Shown here: positions 9,008 to 17,192 of the stretch, piece by piece | How positions within the stretch are numbered: the stretch's first letter is position 1 | Layout: each line of letters begins with the position of its first letter | Origin: Myxococcales bacterium | Lineage (GTDB): Bacteria > Myxococcota > Myxococcia > Myxococcales > Myxococcaceae | Direction: 5' to 3' | NCBI GenBank assembly: GCA_030681895.1 | Contig: JAUXRI010000247.1 | Location: 62,001-126,000, forward strand | Length of the DNA stretch: 64,000 bases | Made by a program: the position numbers and the translations under genes | The notes under the pieces: model-generated | What the model saw: only the letters and a program-made list of their open reading frames with translations | The model's database searches: none | What the model was told of the DNA's origin: nothing

Positions 9008-9138
9008 TTCGTCTCCCGGCAGCAGCCCGCGTCGAGGACCTCAGCCGGCGGCGGGGGCACGTCGTTTTCGAGCGGGGCTTTCGGAGGCCCTTTGATGCCG
9101 CAAGCGCTCAACAGCAGAAGACTCAGGAGTCGAAACAC
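9004..9138 (-). CDS. lptM: LptM/YifL-like small lipoprotein
   Basis: This 44-codon gene starts at GTG 9138. It encodes a short signal with a lipobox LSAC at residues 10-13 and then the family hallmark ACGIKGPPKAP, followed by a Pro-rich tail with a Cys-Cys pair near the end. YifL, renamed LptM, is an outer-membrane lipoprotein shown in E. coli to help LptD/LptE mature. Its gene lies beside lysine-pathway genes (dapF or lysA) in many Gram-negatives. Here the stop overlaps the lysA GTG start, the same neighbourhood. No clear Shine-Dalgarno sequence is visible. The motif plus context makes the call good despite the small size. Confidence 0.85.
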   Translation of the reverse strand: MFRLLSLLLLSACGIKGPPKAPLENDVPPPPAEVLDAGCCRETK

Positions 9139-9181
9139 GCGCGCACCCTGCCGGGAAGCCGGTGACGCAGCAAGCCGGGAA

Positions 9182-9730
9182 TCAGGGCACGCACTTCGCG
9201 TCGAGCGTGTGGAGCTTCTCGTCGATTTCGGGCCCCATGCGCTTCTCGAGGCCGACGAGCGACCACAACAACCGCGGGACGCCGTGCAGGTCGCCAGAGA
9301 CGACGTATTCCACCTCAGTCGACTCCGGCGCCTTCTCGGTCAGCTCGAACTCCAGGGTGCTGTGGCCGGTGCCGAACGCGCCTCGGCTCTCGTTGGTGTA
9401 GCGGACCCGTAGGTCCGTCAGCTCCACCAACGTCATCCGCCCCGAGCCGCGCGAGTCTCTCCGCTCGATCCACGCGCCCACGCCCGAGCTGACGGCTGAG
9501 AACGTGACGACGGGAGGATCGTGCGGATCGGCGAAACCGCCCAGCCACGCGTCGAGCGACTTCACGTCGACAAGGTGCGGCCGAATGACTGCAGGAGCTG
9601 CGGCGATCGTGCGCGAACGGCTGAAGCGGAAGCGGTCTGGCTGCACCGCGTAGACGGCCGACAGCGCCCCGCCGACCAGCAGCAGAAACCCGACCGCGAC
9701 CGCTCCACCGACCTTCAGCCACGTCGACAT
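9182..9730 (-). CDS. membrane-anchored SRPBCC family protein
   Basis: The 182-residue product starts at ATG 9730 with one N-terminal transmembrane helix (about residues 6-25). A START-like domain of the kind found in polyketide-cyclase proteins follows: a first strand, then AAAPAVIRPHLVDVKSLDAW, then a beta-sheet with GHSTLEFELTEKAP. The domain would face the periplasm. It lies 43 bases upstream of lptM on the same strand and may share the promoter region with it. It is divergent from the GIDE gene. The ligand is unknown. Confidence 0.7.
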   Translation of the reverse strand: MSTWLKVGGAVAVGFLLLVGGALSAVYAVQPDRFRFSRSRTIAAAPAVIRPHLVDVKSLDAWLGGFADPHDPPVVTFSAVSSGVGAWIERRDSRGSGRMTLVELTDLRVRYTNESRGAFGTGHSTLEFELTEKAPESTEVEYVVSGDLHGVPRLLWSLVGLEKRMGPEIDEKLHTLDAKCVP

Positions 9731-9922
9731 TCCGGCACAGTAATCACTCAACCAGCTGATCGGGCTTGGCTTTCCGCACCTTTCGTCAAGAACGGAAACA
9801 CGCCCGAGAAAAACGGTGCACACGTGTAGGGGGTCTTGGGTCTACCCCGCACCTGAGGGCGGTTCCCCTCTCCCAACAACACTCTTCACGCCGCGACCGC
9901 GGCTTTCACCTGGAGCTTCCAG

Positions 9923-12163
9923 ATGGGCGTTCTTTTGCTTCTCGTCGGCGTCGCAGTCGGCGCGTTCGGCCTCTTCCAGCACCTCAAGGGCAAGCGCATT
10001 CTCGCCGCGCCTTTCAAGAAGACCGGTGAGCTCGCGAAGAACCCGACCAGCTCGGATCCCAAGGGCGCGATGTCGACCGAGGGCAAGGTGATCGCTCCGG
10101 CGCAGCAGCTGCTGTCTCCCTGCACGCAGCAGCCCTGCCTCGCGTACGAGGTGAAGGTCGAGCGGCTCTGGGAGAAGGTCGAGACCACGCAGGACGGCAC
10201 CAAGACGGTCAAGGGCTCGGACACGCTCGACACGCTCAAGGGCGGCGCGGTGTTCAGCGTCGACGACGGCTCCGGCGCGGTGCAGATCGACGTCAGCAAG
10301 GGCGCCGACTTCGACAACTTCAAGGACGGCTTCAAGAAGGAGCTCAACGGCCGCGGCTGGGCGTCGCAGATTCAGTTCGGCGAGCTCTCGTACGACGTGC
10401 CCGTCATCAGCGACTCCGAGAAGTACACCATCGGCTTCAAGGCGACCGAGAAGTACGTGCCGGCGGAAGGCAGCCTCTTCGTCCTCGGCAAGATCGAGGG
10501 CGGCAAGATCGTCAAGCCGGGCTGGCGCTCGATGATGACGTCGTCGAAGGGCCGCGACGGCCTCATCGGCAGCATCAACACGAAGAAGAAGGTCTCGTTC
10601 ATCGGCGGCGGCGTCGCGGCGCTGCTGTCGGTGCCCCTGATGATCTTCGGGCCGTCGCTGAGCGATGGCGCCTCGTCGGGCCCGTCGGATCCGAACCACG
10701 GCTTCGGCGGCTCGTGCGCCTCGACGCTGACTGGCGCGGTCTCGAAGTGCAGCGGCATGGTGTCGAACAAGGAAGGCGAGTCGTACACCTGGACCGTCAC
10801 GCGCAAGGACACCTACGAGCTCGCGGCCCTGCCGGCGAAGGGCAAGAAGTACACGCTCAACCCGCAGCTCATCGTCGAGCGTGACGGTGAGGAGCTCGCC
10901 AACGTCGAAGGCTACGGCGAGGCCGCGAAGACGTCGCTCGAGCTCGAGCCCGGCACCTACTCGCTGCAGGTCAAGAGCGTCGGCGGCTACGTCATCAAGG
11001 GCGGCTTCTCGTTCGACCTGAAGATCGACGCGCAGAACCCCGAGCCGGTCGCCGCTCCGCTCGTCGCCGAAGGTGATGATGCCGCGCCGGTCTCGAAGAA
11101 GGACGCGCTCAAGGCCAAGCTCGCCGCGCTGAAGGCGAAGAAGGCTGGCAAGGCCGCGCCCGCACCGGTCGCCGAGCCCGTCGTCGAAGCGCCCGTCGCC
11201 GTCGTCACGGTCGAAGACGCGTTCGACATTCGTGACGGCGTCGCCTCGTGCAACCTGCCCTCGAACAGCTCGTGCACCGAGTACCCGGCGCACACCGTCG
11301 CTTCGAAGCTGGGCTGCGAGATGTTCAAGGGCGAGTACGCGAAGAAGCCGTGCAGCCGTGAGAACACCGTCGGTGCGTGCGTGATGAAGTCGGGCGACGT
11401 CAGCCTGCTCTACGCCGGTGGCGCGATGGGGCTGAGCCGCAAGACCGCGGTCATCATGTGCCCGAAGAACATGGGCCAGCTCGCCCTGGCGCCTGAGGAG
11501 GCGCCGTCCGAGTCGCCTGTGAAGGTCGCCGACCTTCAGCCCGTCGTGGTCCCTGAGATCGACCTCACGCCGGCCCCCGTCGAGCCCGAGCCGGTGCAGG
11601 AGCCGCTCGCCGCTGCCGAGCCCGAGCTCGAGATCTCTGCGAAGAACCTCACCAGCCTCTCGGTCGAGATGAACAAGGACTGCGGCTCGATGCACTGCAA
11701 GCGCGGCTTCCAGTACATCTTCACCAACCTCTCGTGCGACAAGACGGCGCGTTGGTGCCAGCTCGACGTGACGGCCATGGAGCGCGCCTCACACGAGACC
11801 TTCGTCGCCACCCTGCCCTTCACGCCCGCCGCGAAGACCCGCTGGGCGTTCGACGCCGCCACCGATGAGGCCCTGCGCGCCTTCGAAGATGCGCCGAAGT
11901 CGGGCCGCCTCGCCGCGGTGGTGATGCAGGCCGAGAAGAAGCCCGTCGTCGCGGTCGCTGCCAAGCGCGTCGTCGTCGCCGAGCCGCTCGCGAAGAAGTC
12001 GGCGCCCGTCGCCGCCCGCACTGTCGCCGTCGCGCCGAAGGCCCAGCCCGCGCCCATCGCTGCGCCGGCTCCCGCTCCCGCACCCGTGAAGGCCGCTTCG
12101 ATCAAGACCTCGTCGTCGGCCGCGCCCGTGATGCAGCGCGCGAACAAGAACATGGCCGACTGA
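9923..12163 (+). CDS. large GIDE-domain membrane protein with C-terminal extracytoplasmic modules
   Basis: The product has 746 residues. A transmembrane helix (2-20) is followed by a domain at about 45-215 with PCLAYEVKVERLWEK, like the GIDE domain of the mitochondrial E3 ligase MULAN and its bacterial homologues, and a second helix at about 227-247. An extracytoplasmic-looking beta domain resembling PPC follows (about 260-365), then an Ala/Lys-rich linker. Two Cys-rich modules come next (about 430-515 with CNLPSNSSC, and about 570-640 with CGSMHC), and then an Ala/Pro-rich tail. No RING finger is present, so no ligase activity is implied. GGAG precedes the ATG by seven bases. The function of bacterial GIDE proteins is not established. 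Confidence 0.75.
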   Translation: MGVLLLLVGVAVGAFGLFQHLKGKRILAAPFKKTGELAKNPTSSDPKGAMSTEGKVIAPAQQLLSPCTQQPCLAYEVKVERLWEKVETTQDGTKTVKGSDTLDTLKGGAVFSVDDGSGAVQIDVSKGADFDNFKDGFKKELNGRGWASQIQFGELSYDVPVISDSEKYTIGFKATEKYVPAEGSLFVLGKIEGGKIVKPGWRSMMTSSKGRDGLIGSINTKKKVSFIGGGVAALLSVPLMIFGPSLSDGASSGPSDPNHGFGGSCASTLTGAVSKCSGMVSNKEGESYTWTVTRKDTYELAALPAKGKKYTLNPQLIVERDGEELANVEGYGEAAKTSLELEPGTYSLQVKSVGGYVIKGGFSFDLKIDAQNPEPVAAPLVAEGDDAAPVSKKDALKAKLAALKAKKAGKAAPAPVAEPVVEAPVAVVTVEDAFDIRDGVASCNLPSNSSCTEYPAHTVASKLGCEMFKGEYAKKPCSRENTVGACVMKSGDVSLLYAGGAMGLSRKTAVIMCPKNMGQLALAPEEAPSESPVKVADLQPVVVPEIDLTPAPVEPEPVQEPLAAAEPELEISAKNLTSLSVEMNKDCGSMHCKRGFQYIFTNLSCDKTARWCQLDVTAMERASHETFVATLPFTPAAKTRWAFDAATDEALRAFEDAPKSGRLAAVVMQAEKKPVVAVAAKRVVVAEPLAKKSAPVAARTVAVAPKAQPAPIAAPAPAPAPVKAASIKTSSSAAPVMQRANKNMAD

Positions 12164-12228
12164 CTTTCGACTTCCCCTGACCGCGCTCGCGCCGATCGAA
12201 CCGGGCCGGCGATGCAGCGCGGACGACG

Positions 12229-12258
12229 GGCCTGGCTCCTCACGGAGTCGGGCCTTTC
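12229..12258 (+). terminator. probable intrinsic terminator after the GIDE gene
   Basis: An 11-bp stem (GGCCTGGCTCC against GGAGTCGGGCC, including two G-U pairs) with a four-base loop TCAC is followed at once by TTT. It lies 66 bases after the stop of the GIDE gene. It ends one base before a GTG at 12259 that could be read as the start of the next gene, which argues that the next gene starts slightly further down. Confidence 0.6.
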
Positions 12259-12276
12259 GTGTTTAAGGTGCCCCGC

Positions 12277-13551
12277 GTGACGAAGCGACGGGTGCTCGGA
12301 GTGGTGGCGCTGGTGATCGTCGGAGCGTTCGCCTTCGCCTCGAGCGACCGCTGCGGTGAGTGGCCGTCGACGCCGCCGACGTTGGGCATGCTGGGGCAAG
12401 GCGCTGGAGACCTGGTGGTCGGCGCGGCGAAGACGGCGGTCGTGCTCCCCGGTGCAGTGACGGTGGGCGGCTACGGCCCGTTGCGCTCGAGCGCGACGAC
12501 TGGCGACCCGGTGTACACGCGCGCGACGTTCGTCGAGGTTGGTGGGCAGCGCTTCGGGCTCGTCTCTCTCGAGGTCCTGCTCCTGACGCAGCCGCTGGTC
12601 GCCGCGATTCGCGAGGGCTCCGACTTCCCCATCGTCGTCACGGCCACGCACACGCACTCGTCGCTGGGTCAGTTCGATCGACGGCTCGCCAGTCAGGTCG
12701 CCGCGCTCGGGAGCTTCGATTCCTCCGTGGAGGCCGCGCTGGTGACGGCGGCGCGTGCGTCACTCGTTCAGGCGCGCAAGGACGCTTCTCACGTGGCGAT
12801 GGAGGTGCGCTCGTTCAGCACGGCGGCCTTCGTTCGCGCGCGCAGCGGAGACGCGGTCGATACACGAGGGCTCGAGGTCTCGTTCGTGAAGCCCGATGGT
12901 GCACGCCTCGCGCGGTGGCTCCTGGTGGCCGCGCACCCCACGCTCGCGCCGCGGCGTGGTGACACCTTCGACACCGACTGGCCGGGAGCATTCGCAGAGA
13001 CGGGTGACGGCGTGACGCTGGTGCTGCAGACGTCGGTGGGAAACGCCTCGGTGAACAAAGAGGTCGCGCCTGGAGAGAAAGACGTCGTCACCCAGCTGGG
13101 CTCCGCGCAGGAGCACAGCCTCCGCATCGACGGGTGTGAGCAGCCGACGCTCGGCGTCGCGGGAGCACGGGTCTCGCTCCCCCGCCCCGATGGCTCGCGT
13201 CTGGCGCCGTGGCCGTTTCGCGCGGCGGCCGAGAACGCGCTGTGTGCCGCCGCCGAGATGGACGTCGAGGTGATGATGGTGAGGCTCGGCTGTGTGTCGT
13301 TGCTCGCGTTGCCGGTGGAGCCGTCATTCGCGACCGCGCAGCAGCTCGAGAAGCTCACCGGCGCGACGCGCGTGCTGGCGTTGTCGAATGGGTACATCGG
13401 GTACCTGGAGCCGGCTGACGTGATTCGCAATCGGCTCGGTGAAGCAAAGCGCCAGTGGTTCGGGCCCGAGCTGTACGAGTCGCTGGCGAGCGCGAGCCTC
13501 TTCGTCGCGGCGGCGTCGGCTCCCGGAGGAGCGAATGTCTCAGGCAAGTGA
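12277..13551 (+). CDS. neutral/alkaline ceramidase-like protein
   Basis: The product has 424 residues with an N-terminal signal/anchor (VLGVVALVIVGAFAF). It aligns with the N-terminal catalytic domain of neutral ceramidases: GAAKTAVVLPG, GGYGP, then the zinc motif TATHTHSSLGQ near residue 128 (HTHSGP in true ceramidases) and LLVAAHPTL near 220. The family hydrolyses the amide of ceramide, but many bacterial members are uncharacterised and this one lacks the C-terminal Ig domain. GTG at 12277 is preferred over GTG 12259 because AAGG lies eight bases before it and 12259 abuts a terminator stem. The 3' end overlaps the next gene. Confidence 0.75.
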   Translation: MTKRRVLGVVALVIVGAFAFASSDRCGEWPSTPPTLGMLGQGAGDLVVGAAKTAVVLPGAVTVGGYGPLRSSATTGDPVYTRATFVEVGGQRFGLVSLEVLLLTQPLVAAIREGSDFPIVVTATHTHSSLGQFDRRLASQVAALGSFDSSVEAALVTAARASLVQARKDASHVAMEVRSFSTAAFVRARSGDAVDTRGLEVSFVKPDGARLARWLLVAAHPTLAPRRGDTFDTDWPGAFAETGDGVTLVLQTSVGNASVNKEVAPGEKDVVTQLGSAQEHSLRIDGCEQPTLGVAGARVSLPRPDGSRLAPWPFRAAAENALCAAAEMDVEVMMVRLGCVSLLALPVEPSFATAQQLEKLTGATRVLALSNGYIGYLEPADVIRNRLGEAKRQWFGPELYESLASASLFVAAASAPGGANVSGK

Positions 13552-14005
13552 AGACGCGCGGGCGCTGGTCGCGCGAACGAAGTTGGCGACGCTCGCGACC
13601 ATCAGCGACGACGGCAGCCCGCTGGCCACCCTGGTCGCGACCGCAGATGACGGCACGGGACGTCCGCTGTTCCTCGTTTCCGGGCTCTCGGAGCACACGC
13701 GGAATCTCCGCGCCCGGCCGCGCGCGTCCGTCCTGTTCGTCGATGACGTCCGCGGTGAAGGTGGCCCGATGGATCGGCTGCGCGTGACGTTGACGGGCGA
13801 GTTCCAATTCTTGAGCGATGACGAGGCGACGAGCGCGAAGGCAGTGTTCCTCGCGCATCATCCCGACGCTGAACGGTACGTGGCGCTGCCTGACTTCACG
13901 GCAGCGCGACTCGAGGTCGAGACCGTGCGCTACGTCGGTGGCTTCGCCCGCGCCGCCACGTTGCGGCTCGCCGAGTACCTGTGCGAGGGGAAGGCGGACC
14001 GATGA
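13535..14005 (+). CDS. pyridoxamine-phosphate-oxidase-like (HugZ-type) flavin/heme-binding fold protein
   Basis: The 156-residue product has a split-barrel start typical of PNPOx-like proteins: ARTKLATLATISDDGSPLAT, then FLVSGLSEHTRNL, PRASVLFVD and GGPMDRLRVTLTGEF. These match the HugZ/PNPOx-like group, whose members bind FMN or heme. The start ATG at 13535 follows GGAGGAG by three bases and lies within the last 17 bases of the ceramidase-like gene. Its stop overlaps the next start as ATGA. The pyridoxine-pathway enzyme itself is longer, so a redox or heme role is likelier. Confidence 0.85.
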   Translation: MSQASEDARALVARTKLATLATISDDGSPLATLVATADDGTGRPLFLVSGLSEHTRNLRARPRASVLFVDDVRGEGGPMDRLRVTLTGEFQFLSDDEATSAKAVFLAHHPDAERYVALPDFTAARLEVETVRYVGGFARAATLRLAEYLCEGKADR

Positions 14006-14871
14006 ACCGGCTCCTGATGGCGATGCTCTGCGTGAGCTGTGTTCAGCCGACACCGGATGCTGACCGCGACGCAGGTGCAGTTCGGTGCATCGAGAACCCC
14101 AGTCAGCCCGGCGTGCCGATCTGTGCAGAGCGCACTGCCATCGTCTGCGGTGGTCGAGAATGCGCGAGCGGTGAGGACTGCTGTCTCCTCAACTCCACGT
14201 GCTTCAACCCTTCGGATCGCTCGGCGTGTCGGCTGCCTGATTCGAATCCCCGGGCGGGCAGTTGCGCGTCGAACTCCGACTGCTCCGCAGATCAGGTTTG
14301 TCTCGAGACGAGCCAGCGACGGTGTGGCGGCCCTGGTTTCTGTCAGCCGATCACCAACTGTGGCTTCTGCAGCGGTGGCCCCCAGTGCTTTGTGTGCGGT
14401 TGCAACGGCGTGACCTACCGGTCGATTCAGGAAGCCTGCGTTGCCGGCGTTCGAGCGGTGACTGGAAGTGGAGTCTGCGCCACCGTCGGTCCTCGCGGCA
14501 TCAGCTGCGGCCGTGACGACCAATGCGGGCGAGAGGGCGAGCGGTGTTGCGCGCTCACCGGCAAGTGCTTCGCGACCTCTGAGCCCTGGCGATGTGAATC
14601 GCAGCCCGATGGGTCGGTGCTCGATTGTCGGCAGAACTCAGAGTGCCAGAGCGGAGCAGCCGGTGGTGAAGCGGGCGGCGGTCTGTGGTGTGCGGGAGAG
14701 TCATGCGGGACGCCGGGCCGATGCCTTCCTCGCGGCTCATCGTCGAGCTGCAACGGCATCGTCGACACGGTGTGCGGCTGCGACGGCCTCACCTACGTGA
14801 ACGAGTGCTGGGCGCGTGCCGGAGGAGCAAGGGTCGCGAGCCGTAGTGCATGTCGCGACGCGGGCCCCTGA
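14002..14871 (+). CDS. lipoprotein with two Kazal-like domains
   Basis: The 289-residue product has a short lipoprotein signal (MNRLLMAMLCVSC) and many cysteines. Two segments carry the Kazal-type core pattern CxCxGxTYxxxxxAC: CGCNGVTYRSIQEAC near residue 135 and CGCDGLTYVNECWA near 258. Kazal domains are serine-protease inhibitors; bacterial versions occur in predatory and surface proteins. The other Cys-rich stretches (GEDCC, GERCC) resemble WAP/EGF-like pairs. Translation is coupled to the PNPOx-like gene through the ATGA overlap. Actual inhibitory activity is unproven. Confidence 0.8.
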   Translation: MNRLLMAMLCVSCVQPTPDADRDAGAVRCIENPSQPGVPICAERTAIVCGGRECASGEDCCLLNSTCFNPSDRSACRLPDSNPRAGSCASNSDCSADQVCLETSQRRCGGPGFCQPITNCGFCSGGPQCFVCGCNGVTYRSIQEACVAGVRAVTGSGVCATVGPRGISCGRDDQCGREGERCCALTGKCFATSEPWRCESQPDGSVLDCRQNSECQSGAAGGEAGGGLWCAGESCGTPGRCLPRGSSSSCNGIVDTVCGCDGLTYVNECWARAGGARVASRSACRDAGP

Positions 14872-14959
14872 GCGGCGGAATACCTGCGCACAGGGCGAGA
14901 GTGCGTCGAGGCCGACTCCTTCGGCTGATCGTTCTGCTCCCGGCCGGCAACAAGAAGCC

Positions 14960-15478
14960 ATGCACGCGTTCCGAGCCGCTGCGCTCGTCTCTTTCGTCAG
15001 CACCGCCGCCTTCGCCGAGCCTGAGCAGGTCGCGCCGTCGACCGACCAGCCGAAGCTCGAGCTCGAGGTCAGCGCAGGCGCGACTGCGCGCACCGAGCTC
15101 ACTCCGACCGTCTCGGCCCGCATCGGCGTCGATTTCTGGAACTGGTTCACACCCTCAATTCGCGTGCTCTCGGTCGCTCCATGGGCCGGCTCGCAATCAG
15201 CGTGGGCGATTCAGGCCGAGCTGCGCGGGCACACGAAGGGCTCTCTGCTCCAGCTGACGGGAGGTCTCGGCCTCGGGCTCGCGACCGCGAACGTGCTGCG
15301 CTCCGACGCTGGCCTCGACGCCAGCCTCGCTCGACCTGCACAGCCCTGGCTCACGGGTGACATCGGAGCGCGGCTCCTTCTCGGGCCCTTCTTCATCGGC
15401 GTGTCGGTCGGTGGCGCTCCGCTTCAGCGACAGTGGCTCGGCTCGCTCAACCTCGGCGTCATCGCGTTCGGCGGCTGA
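14960..15478 (+). CDS. secreted protein, probably outer-membrane beta barrel
   Basis: The 172-residue product has a signal peptide (FRAAALVSFVSTAAFA). After it come alternating hydrophobic strands (LELEVSAGATA, IGVDFWNWFTPSIRVLSV, LQLTGGLGLGLATA) and a C-terminal strand LGSLNLGVIAFGG, as expected for a small outer-membrane beta barrel. No family name is recognisable. It follows the Kazal-like gene by 88 bases and may belong to the same transcript. The start at ATG 14960 is chosen because the signal peptide begins there. Confidence 0.6.
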   Translation: MHAFRAAALVSFVSTAAFAEPEQVAPSTDQPKLELEVSAGATARTELTPTVSARIGVDFWNWFTPSIRVLSVAPWAGSQSAWAIQAELRGHTKGSLLQLTGGLGLGLATANVLRSDAGLDASLARPAQPWLTGDIGARLLLGPFFIGVSVGGAPLQRQWLGSLNLGVIAFGG

Positions 15479-15497
15479 TCAACCCGACTCAGCCTGA

Positions 15498-16694
15498 TCA
15501 TCGCGTCAGCGCAACACCCTGCGGGTTGGTGGCGTTCCCGCCGCCGCCCGGTGACCAGGCTGGACTCGAGTACAGTCGCACCTGCCCGCTCCCGTCGTAG
15601 CTCGCGCGAGTCAGCGCGTCGGTGCCGTTGTCAGTCCAATAGAGCTGCCGTGCATCTGGATCGATCGCGATGCCCGTGACGGCCGTCTCGTTGACGGCGC
15701 CCGCCACCACCGTGCTCGCCGCGCCGCCGTCGAGCGGAGCGCTCCACAGCCCAGCGCCTTCGCCCCAGAACATCAGGCCTGCACCGACGTCGATGGCGAG
15801 CGCGCCGGGATTGGCCTGACCGTTCGAGGCCGTGTGCAGCACCGTTCGTCCCGAACCGTCAGAGGCGACACGGTTGATCGAATCGGTCCCGTTGTCGGTC
15901 CAATAGACGAAGCCGCCAGGTGCATCGAGCGCGATGGAGGTCGCGTACGAGTTGCTCGCCGCGGGAATGAACGTCGTGACCGCTCCGCCATCGAGCTGCG
16001 CGCGCATCACCTTGCCGCCCTCGGCCCAGAAGACCAGCCCGTGCGCCGAGTCGACCGCAAGCCCTTGCGGGTTCGAGAACGCGTCGGCGCTCGTGAAGAG
16101 CACCTGCTTCCCGCTGCCATCTGATTCCACGCGAGCCAGCGAGTCGGTGGCGTTGTCGAGCCAGTACACGCGGCCTCGATCGTCCACCGCCACCCCGGTG
16201 ACGAACTGCTGCATCGGCATGCCGTCGACGAGGGTGCGCACGCCGCCATCGGTCAGATCGATCTCACGAACGGCCCACCCATCACCGATGACGGCCCGCG
16301 TCGGCGCGGCGCTGCTCGCGGTCACGAAGTACGAGAAGTGGCTGACCTCGGCGACCAGCGTGTCTCCGACGCGCCGTGCGCCAGGCACCGCAGCCCACCT
16401 GCCGCCAGGCTGCGCCGTCAGCAGGCGCGTCTGCCCGGGCGAAGCAGGGAACGTCACGGTGACGGGCACCTCGAAGGTCTGCCCATGTGGCGTGAGCGCG
16501 AAGACGGCGGAGCCCGTGGAAGACGGCAGCGTCGGAAACCCCGTGGTGGCCTGGGTGATGGCGAGGTCGGCAGGAGCCTTCAGCGCGCCCGCTGGAACGT
16601 CGAGCCTCGAGCCACTCGGGCCCGTCAGCGTCCTCGCGTCCATCGAGGCACTACACGCTGCCAGCAACACCAGCGCCCACGTTCCATCTCGCAT
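15498..16694 (-). CDS. lipoprotein with YWTD/NHL-type beta-propeller
   Basis: The 398-residue product has a lipobox VLLAAC (Cys about 14). A ZU5-like N-terminal part (GPSGSRLDVPAGAL) leads to a propeller of at least five blades near residues 140-395. The repeated motifs are VYWLDNATDSLARV, VFWAEGGKVMRAQLDGG, VYWTDNGTDSINRV and LYWTDNGTDALTRA, matching the YWTD repeat of LDL-receptor-type propellers. Such proteins bind ligands at the cell surface; no catalytic residues are seen. The repeats are strongly similar to each other, which points to internal duplication. Confidence 0.85.
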   Translation of the reverse strand: MRDGTWALVLLAACSASMDARTLTGPSGSRLDVPAGALKAPADLAITQATTGFPTLPSSTGSAVFALTPHGQTFEVPVTVTFPASPGQTRLLTAQPGGRWAAVPGARRVGDTLVAEVSHFSYFVTASSAAPTRAVIGDGWAVREIDLTDGGVRTLVDGMPMQQFVTGVAVDDRGRVYWLDNATDSLARVESDGSGKQVLFTSADAFSNPQGLAVDSAHGLVFWAEGGKVMRAQLDGGAVTTFIPAASNSYATSIALDAPGGFVYWTDNGTDSINRVASDGSGRTVLHTASNGQANPGALAIDVGAGLMFWGEGAGLWSAPLDGGAASTVVAGAVNETAVTGIAIDPDARQLYWTDNGTDALTRASYDGSGQVRLYSSPAWSPGGGGNATNPQGVALTR

Positions 16695-16744
16695 GGCGAC
16701 GTTCCTTAGCCGCGCATCACGAACGAAGTCGAGGTGCCGCCCCG

Positions 16745-17155
16745 TCAGCCCCCCTCGAGCTCGCGCAGGCGTCGCTCATGGTCGAGGAACCGGCGATCGT
16801 TCTGAATCCGCATCGCCGCGAAGCCGACCTCCATGTCGTCACGGAGACCGACCAGCTCGGTACGCACCCGCACGAAACCTTCGCGGGTCTCACGTCGCAG
16901 CTCGCCGAGCTCGGATTTCAGCTCGGTGCGCACGCTCGAGATCTCGCTCCTGACGCTGGAGATCTCCGACTTCAGCTCTGTCTTCACGCTCGTCAGCTCG
17001 GTCTTCACGCCCGTGACCTCGTGCTTCAAGTTCACGAGCTCGGCCTGAATCTTCTTCAGCACCTCGAGCTGCAGCATCGGCACATCGTCTTTGGCGGTCA
17101 TCGCCTCGGTGTCCTTCGAGGGTCTGACATTCGAGCGCGGCGCCATGGACGACAT
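16745..17155 (-). CDS. heptad-repeat coiled-coil protein
   Basis: The 136-residue product is dominated by a long coiled coil (about residues 30-110) built from near-identical seven-residue units such as VKTELTS, VKTELKS, EISSVRS and VRTELKS. No membrane segment or signal peptide is seen, so it is likely cytoplasmic. It may start at an inner Met (17101 or 17077); no good ribosome site decides this. It lies on the minus strand, 37 bases downstream of yhbY. No function can be inferred from the sequence. Confidence 0.65.
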   Translation of the reverse strand: MSSMAPRSNVRPSKDTEAMTAKDDVPMLQLEVLKKIQAELVNLKHEVTGVKTELTSVKTELKSEISSVRSEISSVRTELKSELGELRRETREGFVRVRTELVGLRDDMEVGFAAMRIQNDRRFLDHERRLRELEGG

Positions 17156-17192
17156 CGTGGCACCGCGCCCGTCGACACCGCAACCCGACCGC

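Noticed and set aside
9842-11695. 617-codon open frame on the minus strand opposite the GIDE gene
   Set aside because: It is very rich in Arg, Leu, Val and Asp, has no domain or signal and mirrors codon bias of the plus-strand gene.
12259-12276. GTG at 12259 as start of the ceramidase-like gene
   Set aside because: It abuts the T-run of a terminator stem and has no ribosome site; GTG 12277 has AAGG at the right distance.
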